Shown here in pieces: positions 1-5,090 of a stretch of 5,090 nucleotides of DNA. A program made the translations under genes and the position numbers. Each line of letters opens with the position of its first letter. Positions within the stretch are counted from its first letter, which is position 1. The stretch comes from Chloroflexota bacterium. GTDB taxonomy: Bacteria; Chloroflexota; Limnocylindria; Limnocylindrales; CSP1-4. Location: NCBI GenBank assembly GCA_005881055.1, contig VBHW01000317.1:1-5090 (forward strand), read 5' to 3'. The notes under the pieces were generated by a model, which worked only from the letters and a program-made list of their open reading frames with translations, was not told the DNA's origin and searched no databases.

Positions 1-28
1 GAGCGCGCCGGTCGCCGAGCCGGCGGCG

Positions 29-655
29 GTGCGCTGGGGCCCCGACGGGCTCGCGCCCGCGATCGTCCAGGACGTCGCCGACGGCGCGGTGCTCATGCTC
101 GGCTACGTCGACGCCGAGGCGCTCGCGGCGACGATCGAGAGCGGCGAGGTCCACTTCCACTCGCGGTCTCGCGGCCGCCTCTGGCGCAAGGGAGAGACGA
201 GCGGCAACGTGCTCCGGCTGCGCAGCGTCGCGCTCGACTGCGACGGCGACGCGCTCCTCCTGGGCGTCGAGCCGGCCGGACCGACGTGCCATCGGGGCAC
301 GCGCAGCTGCTTCGACGACGGCGACGAGGCCGCCTCGACCGGGCTTCAGGGCTTCGCCTGGCTCGAGCGCCTCTGGTCGACGATCGCCGACCGGGCACGC
401 ACCCGTTCTCCGGGCTCCTACACCGCCCGCTTGCTCGATGGCGGCGTCGACGCGACGGGCCGCAAGGTCCTCGAGGAGGCGACCGAGCTCCTCCTCGCCG
501 CCAAGGACGACGCGGCCGGGACAAGTGACGCGAGCCGAGCCGCGCTGCGCGCCGAGGCGGCCGACCTCCTGTACCACACGCTCGTGCTCCTCGCCGAACG
601 GAGCGTCCCACCGGCCGACGTCGTGGCCGTCCTGCGGGAGCGCCACCGGGCCTAG
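29..655 (+). CDS. hisIE: Bifunctional phosphoribosyl-AMP cyclohydrolase / phosphoribosyl-ATP pyrophosphohydrolase (HisIE)
   Basis: This cytosolic enzyme catalyses steps 2 and 3 of histidine biosynthesis: PR-ATP to PR-AMP (HisE part), then opening of the purine ring to ProFAR (HisI part). The HisI domain spans about residues 1-105. It shows the signature WRKGETSGN (52-60), DCDGD (70-74) and GPTCHRGTRSCF (84-95). Cys71, Cys87 and Cys94 have the 16- and 7-residue spacing of the known zinc ligands, and Asp70/72/74 fit the metal-binding aspartates. The HisE domain (about 107-208) begins near WLERLWSTI and carries EExxE (149-153) and ExxD (176-179), the metal-binding helices of the MazG-like fold. 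The stop is TAG at 653-655. The GTG at 29 is the only usable start in the window, with no clear ribosome binding site. The frame is open to base 2, and HisI proteins often have a few more residues before the PDGL motif, so the true start may lie upstream. Fusion of hisI and hisE is common in bacteria. The gene looks intact otherwise. Confidence 0.95.
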   Translation: MRWGPDGLAPAIVQDVADGAVLMLGYVDAEALAATIESGEVHFHSRSRGRLWRKGETSGNVLRLRSVALDCDGDALLLGVEPAGPTCHRGTRSCFDDGDEAASTGLQGFAWLERLWSTIADRARTRSPGSYTARLLDGGVDATGRKVLEEATELLLAAKDDAAGTSDASRAALRAEAADLLYHTLVLLAERSVPPADVVAVLRERHRA

Positions 656-670
656 GCGAACCGCGAGCGT

Positions 671-704
671 GGGGCGTGTGGCTCCCCAGGAGTCGACACG
701 CCTT
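671..704. terminator. Bulged GC-rich hairpin between convergent hisIE and tyrS
   Basis: In the 61-bp gap between the two stop codons, GGCGTGT (673-679) pairs with ACACGCC (696-702). The inner arm GGCTCC (680-685) pairs with GGAGTC (689-694), with one G-U pair. The loop is three bases (CCA) and G695 is bulged. Two further G-T wobbles (671-672 with 703-704) can extend the stem. Its place between two converging genes suggests a bidirectional terminator. There is no T-tract on the plus side and only a weak one on the minus side, so termination without Rho is an inference. Confidence 0.55.
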
Positions 705-716
705 GCCCGAGGAAAC

Positions 717-2009
717 CTACGCCCTGCGCACCCGCGCGACCATCACGCGCCGTCGGCCGGCCCGGAGGAGCAGCCAGCGGCCGCCGATCGGCTCGGGGAC
801 CGGAGCGTCGGGAGCCGAGACCCGCTCATCGTTCATCGAGAAGCCACCCTGGGCGATGAGACGTCGCGCCTCGCCGGTCGACGAGAACAGCCCGCTCGCG
901 ACGGCCAACCGCAACGCGCCGCCGGCGAGATCCTCCGGCCCGAGCTCGACATGCGGCAGCTCCTCGTACATCGCCTCGAGCACCGCCGGGTCGCGCACCG
1001 GCTCCTCGCCGAACGCCGCCCGGGAGACCGCCACCGCCCGTTCGGCCGCCGCGGGCCCGTGGACCTGCGTCGTGATGTCGAGCGCAAGAAGGCGTTGCGC
1101 CCGCCGCGTCTCCGGCTGGGCAGCGGCCTCGGCCTCGATCACCTCGATCTCCTCCTGTGACAGGAGCGTGAACCAGCGCAGGTAGCTCGCGATGTCCCGA
1201 TCGTCGGTATTGAGCCAGAACTGGTAGAACGCGTAGGGCGACGTGCGGGCCGGATCGAGCCAGACCGACTCGCCGCCCGCGCTCTTGCCGAACTTCTCGC
1301 CGCTGGCGTTGAGAAGCAGCGGGTAGGCGAGCGCGTGCGCGAGCTCCTCGCCGGATCCTCCACCTGTCTGGCTCTCCGACCGGCGGATGAGCTCCAGGCC
1401 GGCCGTGATGTTGCCCCACTGGTCGGCGCCGCCCATCTGCAGCTCGACGCCGTGGGTCCGATAGAGGTGCCGGAAGTCCTCCGCCTGCAGGAGCATGTAG
1501 CTGAACTCGGTGAACGACAGCCCGCGCTCCAGGCGTCCCTGCACGGAGTCCTTCGCGAGCATGTACGGGATCGTGAAGTGCTTGCCGACGTAACGGAGGA
1601 AGTCGAGCATCCCGATCTCGCCGAGCCAGTCGAGGTTGTTGACGAGGAGCGCGCCGCCGGCGAAGTGCTCCAGCTGCGCCCGGATGCTGAGGACGTTCGC
1701 GGCGAGCGTGTCGCGGTCGAGGAGGTTGCGCTCCGACGACGTCCCCGACGGATCGCCGATCATCCCGGTCGCGCCACCGACGACGACGACCGGCCGGCAG
1801 CCGTGGCGCTGGAGCTGGATGAGCCCGAACACGGGGACGAGGTGGCCGACGTGGAGCGAGGGGCCCGAGGGGTCGAAGCCGTTGTAGCCGGCGATCGGTC
1901 GGCCGGTCGCCAGGCGATCGGGAAGGCCCGGCGTATGTGCGTGGACCATGCCCCGCCAGGTCAGGTCCTCGATCAGGCTCCCCGGCCCGCGTCCCCGCTC
2001 CGACGTCAC
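717..2009 (-). CDS. tyrS: Tyrosyl-tRNA synthetase (TyrRS)
   Basis: This cytosolic class I aminoacyl-tRNA synthetase activates tyrosine with ATP and charges tRNA-Tyr. From the GTG at 2009 it is 430 residues, a normal bacterial length. The Rossmann catalytic domain has the nucleotide-binding HVGH (HIGH motif, 53-56), TGMIGDPSG (81-89), the tyrosine pocket stretch GGADQWGNI (193-201) and the mobile loop KFGKS (KMSKS equivalent, 239-243). The anticodon-binding helical region follows (about 255-355), then a C-terminal S4-like RNA-binding domain (about 363-428). I chose GTG 2009 over the ATG at 1949 because the ten residues SLIEDLTWRG just before that Met match the conserved N-terminal helix of the family. 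The later start would give 410 residues and lose that helix. No other ATG, GTG or TTG lies in frame nearby upstream. No strong Shine-Dalgarno sequence is visible. Asn43 sits where the well-studied Bacillus enzyme has Cys35, a variable position. The gene is divergent from the PBP gene, and no T-box leader fits in the 84-bp spacer. Confidence 0.95.
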   Translation of the reverse strand: MTSERGRGPGSLIEDLTWRGMVHAHTPGLPDRLATGRPIAGYNGFDPSGPSLHVGHLVPVFGLIQLQRHGCRPVVVVGGATGMIGDPSGTSSERNLLDRDTLAANVLSIRAQLEHFAGGALLVNNLDWLGEIGMLDFLRYVGKHFTIPYMLAKDSVQGRLERGLSFTEFSYMLLQAEDFRHLYRTHGVELQMGGADQWGNITAGLELIRRSESQTGGGSGEELAHALAYPLLLNASGEKFGKSAGGESVWLDPARTSPYAFYQFWLNTDDRDIASYLRWFTLLSQEEIEVIEAEAAAQPETRRAQRLLALDITTQVHGPAAAERAVAVSRAAFGEEPVRDPAVLEAMYEELPHVELGPEDLAGGALRLAVASGLFSSTGEARRLIAQGGFSMNDERVSAPDAPVPEPIGGRWLLLRAGRRRVMVARVRRA

Positions 2010-2093
2010 AGCCGCGGGCCGCCGGCCGTCACGACCCGGGTGCCCGTCGACTGCCCTGACATCACGAGGACCTATGCTATCGTCCCCCGCGGC
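2010..2093. promoter_or_regulatory. Divergent tyrS / PBP promoter region
   Basis: This 84-bp spacer must contain the start signals for both genes. On the plus strand CTGACA (2056-2061) and TATCGT (2078-2083) are 16 bp apart, a fair sigma-70-type pair. They would place the transcript start about 3-4 bases before the PBP ATG at 2094, giving a nearly leaderless mRNA. That agrees with the absence of a Shine-Dalgarno sequence. An overlapping TATGCT (2073-2078) is a second -10 candidate without a matching -35. On the minus strand TAGCAT (complement of 2074-2079) could serve tyrS with a leader of roughly 60 bases. These are pattern matches by eye in GC-rich DNA, so the assignments are tentative. Confidence 0.35.
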
Positions 2094-3107
2094 ATGAACA
2101 CCAGCCTCGCCAGGCGCCAGCGCCACCGGCGGAACGGCAACGGCAGGCGCTCCGGAGGCGGCGGCGGCGCGGTGCGCGCCGTCGCGATCGCGTTCCCCCT
2201 CTTCCTCTTCTCGACGTTCTTCATGCTCGGCGTGGTCGGGTTCGTCGCGGCCGTCAGCGCGTACGACTTCTACAGCCAGGGCCTGCCCGACCCGAAGACC
2301 CAGTTCTCGAAGCTCACCTTCGCCGAGCAGACGCTCGTCTTCGATCGCACAGGCAAGGTCGAGCTCGCGAAGTTCGGCCAGACGCAGCGCCAGGTCATCG
2401 ACTCGTACGACCAGCTGTCGCCCGTCCTCGTCGACGCGACGACCTCGATCGAGGACAAGACGTTCTGGGAGAACGCCGGATTCGACCCCCTCGGCATCGT
2501 CTCGGCGGCGGTCGACACGGCCCGCGGCCAGGAGCGCGGCGCGTCGACGATCACGCAGCAGCTCGTCCGCGCCCGGCTCCTCCCCGAGAGCGCCTTCGCC
2601 GGCTCCAAGTACGAGCGGAAGATCAAGGAGATCATCCAGTCGATCCGGCTCACGCAGGAGTACACCGGCCTCGACGGCAAGCAGCGGATCATGGTCGCCT
2701 ACCTCAACCAGAACTACTACGGCGACCAGGCCTACGGCGTCGCGGCGGCCGCGCGCGACTACTTCGGGGTGACCGACCTCAACAAGCTGACGATCGCCCA
2801 GGCGGCGATCCTCGCGGCGATCCCCCAGTCCCCGACGGCCAACGACCTCCGCAAGAACGCCGAGGAGCAGACCGGCGCCGACGGCAAGGTGACGCTCGTC
2901 GTGCCACCCGACAGCGCGATCGTCCTGCGTCAACCGCGTGCTCACCAGGCCCGGCACGGAGGCGGCGATCACGGATGCCCAGATCGAGGCCGCCAAGAAC
3001 GACCCCGTCGTCATCTCGCCGGACCAGAACTCCGACTGGCGCGCACCGCACTTCGTCTGGCAGGTCCGTCAGCAACTCGGCACGATCCTCTGTCCGGGCA
3101 CCCCTGA
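2094..3107 (+). CDS. Class A penicillin-binding protein, N-terminal part: membrane anchor and glycosyltransferase (GT51) domain, frame-disrupted
   Basis: This is the first part of a bifunctional peptidoglycan synthase. It polymerises lipid II into glycan strands on the outer face of the cytoplasmic membrane. The ATG at 2094 gives a basic cytoplasmic tail (residues 1-29, many Arg), one membrane helix (about 30-57), then a GT51 domain. Family motifs appear in order: EDKTF with the catalytic Glu120 (120-124), GASTITQQLV (149-158), RKIKEIIQSIRLTQEYTG (175-192), AYLNQNYYG (202-210) and AAIPQSPTAND (241-251). Homology to this family holds to about Arg279 (codon 2928-2930). The remaining 58 residues, to the TGA at 3105-3107, are out of frame and look unlike a PBP. 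The correct continuation is in another frame from about 2932. An intact product would be about 920 residues. As written, this piece has the anchor and transglycosylase but no transpeptidase. A sequencing or assembly indel is the simplest explanation, and a true recent pseudogene is the alternative. Confidence 0.88.
   Translation: MNTSLARRQRHRRNGNGRRSGGGGGAVRAVAIAFPLFLFSTFFMLGVVGFVAAVSAYDFYSQGLPDPKTQFSKLTFAEQTLVFDRTGKVELAKFGQTQRQVIDSYDQLSPVLVDATTSIEDKTFWENAGFDPLGIVSAAVDTARGQERGASTITQQLVRARLLPESAFAGSKYERKIKEIIQSIRLTQEYTGLDGKQRIMVAYLNQNYYGDQAYGVAAAARDYFGVTDLNKLTIAQAAILAAIPQSPTANDLRKNAEEQTGADGKVTLVVPPDSAIVLRQPRAHQARHGGGDHGCPDRGRQERPRRHLAGPELRLARTALRLAGPSATRHDPLSGHP
2926..2935 (+). other. Frame-disruption point inside the PBP gene
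   Basis: Upstream, the PBP reads IVLR in the frame of ATG 2094, ending with CGT at 2928-2930. Downstream, it reads NRVLTR in the frame beginning with AAC at 2932. The single C at 2931 is left between them. Class A PBPs usually have an RRN-like sequence here, so the most economical repair is that two bases are missing after C2931, restoring an Arg codon. One extra base would also restore the frame. The second frame is closed by TGA at 2890-2892, so the change must lie between 2893 and about 2932. No homopolymer or obvious slippery heptamer is present. Confidence 0.8.
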
Positions 3108-4854
3108 CAACTGCCCGCTCATCGACACGGGCGGCTTCCAGGTCACGACGACCCTCGACTGGAAGATGCAGCAGATGGCCGAGAAGTGGGTGAAGGGCGC
3201 CGCGATCGCCCCGAACAGCAAGAACGTCAATACCTACCTCAAGACGAACAAGATCCCGTCCCAGGCCTGGATCAAGGACCTCGTCGGGCGGGGTGTCTTC
3301 AACGCGGCCCTCGCGGCCATGGACTACCGGACGGGCCAGATCTACGCCTACGTCGGCAGCGGGGGGTACTACGAGAAGCCGCGTGGCAAGAAGTTCCAGC
3401 CCCAGTTCGACGTGCTCTCCGATGGGTGGCGGCAGGCCGGCTCGGCGTTCAAGCCGATCAACTACATCACCGGGCTCGACGACGGCACGACCACCGCGGC
3501 CACGATGTACATGGACGTCGTCACCGACCTCGGTGGCGGCTACACCCCGGTCGATGCGGATCGCGCCGAGCGCGGACCCCTCCGGATGCGCGAGGCCATC
3601 CAGCTCTCACTGAACATCCCGGCAGTCAAGAACGCCGCGATGCTCGGGCCGGACCGCATCTTCGCGCAGGCCCAGAAGATGGGCATCGTGTCCCAGTTCA
3701 AGAGCAATCCGGGTGGCGTGTCGATCGGCATCGGCACCGTCGAGCTGCACTACGCCGACCTCCTCAGCGCGTATGGCGCGATCGCCAACAGCGGCGTCCT
3801 CATGCCGCGGACGTTCATCCAGGTCGTGCGCGACAACACCGGCAAGCAGGTCTGGCCGCGCCAGGGCGCGAAGCCGGAGACCGGCAAGCAGGTGGTCTCG
3901 GCCCAGTCGGCCTACGTCATGACCGACATCATCGCCTCGAACACCGACCCGGCCCAGAACCCGTTCTGGTCGCGCCGGGCCATCTACGACGGCGGGAGGC
4001 GCCGCCCGGCGACGCTCAAGACCGGCACGACGAACAACGAGATCGACCTCGCGGCTTTCGCTTACCTCGCCCCGACGAAGGACCCCAAGGCGCCCGCACT
4101 CGTGGTCGGCGCATGGATGGGCAACAGCGACAACAGCATCCCGCCGCGTGGCACGGTGGCCCTCGAGACCGCAGCGAGCATGTGGCAGGCGTTCCTCACG
4201 CAGGCAAGCCACGGCATGCCGATGGCCGACTTCAAGCGCCCGTCGGGGATCGTCGACGCGACGGTCGACGCGTTCACCGGGCTGAAGCCGGGACCGTTCA
4301 GCAAGAAGACCGTCAAGGAGCACTTCATCCAGGGAACGGTGCCGACCGAGGTCGACTACACGAAGGTGCCGAAGGACATCGACAAGGCGACGGGCAACCT
4401 GTGGGCCGATGGCTGCGCAGGTCCGAAGGTCACGAAGGGGTTCCTCGACCTGTCCAACGTCGACTCGGCGTTCCCGAAGTGGCAGAAGTACGACCGGGCC
4501 TGGGCGGCACGCGCGGCGAAGGGCTCGGGCGTGGCCGGCGGACCGAAGGGAACGCGCACCGCGTACTTCGGGTTCGGGAGTCGCCTCCCGTTCGGCGCGA
4601 GCTGGGGCGCTCCGTTCGCGCCCAAGAAGACGTGCACCCCGCCGCCGCCGTCGCCGTCACCATCCCCGACGTGCGAGCTCCCGCCGGCCTTCTGCCCGAC
4701 CCCGACCCCGAGCAACGGCCCGGGCCCGACGCCCACGCCGAAGGCGAAGCCGAGTTTCGCGCTCCCGTCGAACCGGCCGCTGTCGCGCAGACGCCGTTCG
4801 CGACCGCTGCGGCGGCGGCCGTACCGGCGGCTCGCCCGACCGCCCACGAATTGA
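2938..4854 (+). CDS. Class A penicillin-binding protein, C-terminal part: transpeptidase domain and Pro-rich tail, frame-disrupted
   Basis: This is the second part of the same bifunctional PBP. Its acyl-transferase domain cross-links stem peptides outside the membrane and is the target of beta-lactams. Numbered from GTG 2938, the three active-site motifs are all present: SAFK with the nucleophile Ser169 (3442-3453), SLN at 224-226 (3607-3615) and KTGT at 361-364 (4018-4029). A linker region with VTTTLDWKMQQMAEK (69-83) precedes the domain, and AAMDYRTGQIYAYVGSGGY (126-144) leads into it. The domain ends near residue 425. After it come about 140 less conserved residues, a Cys- and Pro-rich stretch, and an Arg-rich end. 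GTG 2938 is only the first possible start after the frame break and is not expected to be a real start: a protein from it would lack the membrane anchor. Restored to the upstream part, this half begins at Asn281. Codon use matches the upstream half, arguing for recent damage or a sequence error. Confidence 0.88.
   Translation: MLTRPGTEAAITDAQIEAAKNDPVVISPDQNSDWRAPHFVWQVRQQLGTILCPGTPDNCPLIDTGGFQVTTTLDWKMQQMAEKWVKGAAIAPNSKNVNTYLKTNKIPSQAWIKDLVGRGVFNAALAAMDYRTGQIYAYVGSGGYYEKPRGKKFQPQFDVLSDGWRQAGSAFKPINYITGLDDGTTTAATMYMDVVTDLGGGYTPVDADRAERGPLRMREAIQLSLNIPAVKNAAMLGPDRIFAQAQKMGIVSQFKSNPGGVSIGIGTVELHYADLLSAYGAIANSGVLMPRTFIQVVRDNTGKQVWPRQGAKPETGKQVVSAQSAYVMTDIIASNTDPAQNPFWSRRAIYDGGRRRPATLKTGTTNNEIDLAAFAYLAPTKDPKAPALVVGAWMGNSDNSIPPRGTVALETAASMWQAFLTQASHGMPMADFKRPSGIVDATVDAFTGLKPGPFSKKTVKEHFIQGTVPTEVDYTKVPKDIDKATGNLWADGCAGPKVTKGFLDLSNVDSAFPKWQKYDRAWAARAAKGSGVAGGPKGTRTAYFGFGSRLPFGASWGAPFAPKKTCTPPPPSPSPSPTCELPPAFCPTPTPSNGPGPTPTPKAKPSFALPSNRPLSRRRRSRPLRRRPYRRLARPPTN
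4633..4755 (+). repeat. Low-complexity Pro/Ser/Thr-rich coding segment in the PBP tail
   Basis: This stretch encodes residues 566 to about 606 of the C-terminal PBP half. Runs of Pro, Ser-Pro and Thr-Pro are built from repeated CCG, TCG, CCC and ACG codons. Three cysteines (566, 579, 586) punctuate it. Such tails follow the transpeptidase domain of many class A PBPs from Gram-positive-like lineages and are thought to be extended, wall-exposed linkers. Repetitive GC-rich DNA like this is prone to indels during replication and sequencing. Confidence 0.6.
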
Positions 4855-4858
4855 CGCG

Positions 4859-4875
4859 GCGGGCCCATGGCCCGC
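4859..4875. terminator. GC-rich hairpin between the convergent PBP gene and mutS2
   Basis: GCGGGCC (4859-4865) pairs perfectly with GGCCCGC (4869-4875) around a CAT loop. It lies 4 bp after the PBP stop codon at 4852-4854 and 15 bp from the end of the minus-strand gene. The position in a 36-bp convergent gap suits a shared terminator. No T-tract follows on either strand, and a 7-bp GC palindrome is not very unlikely by chance in DNA this GC-rich. Confidence 0.45.
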
Positions 4876-4890
4876 GCCTCGGAACGATGC

Positions 4891-5090
4891 TCAGAGCCGG
4901 ATGATCGTCGCCCCGTCCCCGCCCTCACCCCGCTCGCCCGGACGGACCTCGCGCACGAGCGGATGGCCTGAGGCATCCGCTCGCACGGCGTCCCGCAGCG
5001 CGCCCGTACCGAGCCCGTGGATGATCGTCACCCGATCGAGCCCCGCGAGCGACGCGTCGTCGATGTAGCGCCCGAGCGCCTCGAGTGCCT
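4891..5090 (-). CDS. mutS2: MutS2-type protein, C-terminal Smr domain (partial)
   Basis: Only the last 65 codons and the TGA stop (complement of 4891-4893) are in the window. The rest lies beyond the right edge, so there is no start to find here. The translation begins ALEALGRYIDDASLAGLDRV, followed by the Smr signature HGLGTGALR and the typical ending HPLV, RPGERGEGGDG and TIIRL. The Smr domain is a nuclease-like fold. In MutS2 it follows a MutS-family ATPase, and such proteins act in suppressing homologous recombination or in rescuing collided ribosomes. The GEGGDG ending and the preceding LDxY helix are what I expect of MutS2 rather than a small stand-alone Smr protein, but the ATPase part is not visible. 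It is convergent with the PBP gene. Confidence 0.85.
   Translation of the reverse strand, partial: ALEALGRYIDDASLAGLDRVTIIHGLGTGALRDAVRADASGHPLVREVRPGERGEGGDGATIIRL

Noticed and set aside
1335..2093. Upstream extension of the PBP frame on the plus strand
   Set aside because: It is antisense to well-conserved TyrRS sequence. The ATG at 2094 directly precedes a basic tail and membrane helix typical of class A PBPs.
2010..2093. T-box or other riboswitch leader for tyrS
   Set aside because: The whole divergent spacer is 84 bp, too short for a T-box, and I see no specifier-loop or T-box sequence.
2920..2940. Programmed ribosomal frameshift joining the two PBP halves
   Set aside because: No slippery heptamer, homopolymer or evident stimulatory hairpin was seen at the junction, and I know of no programmed frameshift in this family. 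An indel is simpler.
2010..3014. In-frame extension of the minus-strand tyrS reading frame far upstream, giving a 765-residue frame
   Set aside because: The extra 335 residues lie antisense to the PBP glycosyltransferase coding region, are low-complexity and resemble no TyrRS domain. High-GC DNA keeps such antisense frames open.
3186..4904. Long plus-strand frame overlapping the transpeptidase half
   Set aside because: Its composition is Arg/Gly/His-rich shadow sequence without motifs, while the overlapping frame has all three PBP active-site motifs. Only its last part (after about 4740) is kept, as a possible frame-change candidate.
3607..4976. Minus-strand frames of 206 and 238 residues opposite the transpeptidase half
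   Set aside because: They are antisense shadows of a conserved coding region, have no recognisable domain, and the right-hand one overlaps the mutS2 end in a different frame.
1..5090. CRISPR array, transposon ends, tRNA or rRNA genes
   Set aside because: Reading both strands showed no spaced direct repeats, transposase motifs, terminal inverted repeats or tRNA-like cloverleaf. The window is almost completely filled by the protein genes listed.

Overview
This 5,090-base window is strongly GC-rich, with G or C at most third codon positions. It carries four ordinary housekeeping loci. The likely source is a high-GC Gram-negative-type or monoderm environmental bacterium. My best guess is Chloroflexota, perhaps a Limnocylindria-like soil or freshwater lineage. 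That guess rests on a fused HisIE, a KFGKS-type TyrRS, a class A penicillin-binding protein (PBP) with a Pro/Thr/Ser-rich tail and a MutS2 Smr tail occurring together in a high-GC genome. It is inference from gene content, not a database result.

Layout, left to right. A plus-strand hisIE gene (29-655, probably clipped at its 5' end by the window edge) encodes two histidine-biosynthesis steps. It converges on a minus-strand tyrS (717-2009), and a bulged GC-rich hairpin (671-704) sits in the 61-bp gap. tyrS is divergent from a plus-strand class A PBP gene across an 84-bp spacer (2010-2093) that must hold both promoters. The PBP reading frame is broken once, at about 2930. The transglycosylase half (2094-3107) and the transpeptidase half (2938-4854) lie in different frames, yet both keep their catalytic motifs. 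After a 36-bp gap containing a perfect 7-bp hairpin, the minus-strand C-terminus of a MutS2-type Smr domain protein (4891-5090) runs off the right edge.

The genes do not form one pathway. They belong to histidine synthesis, tRNA charging, cell-wall synthesis and DNA/ribosome maintenance, in at least three transcription units. I found no mobile element, CRISPR array, tRNA, rRNA, riboswitch or novel system. The points most worth checking are the PBP frame disruption, a possible second frame change in its C-terminal tail, and the compact divergent promoter region.
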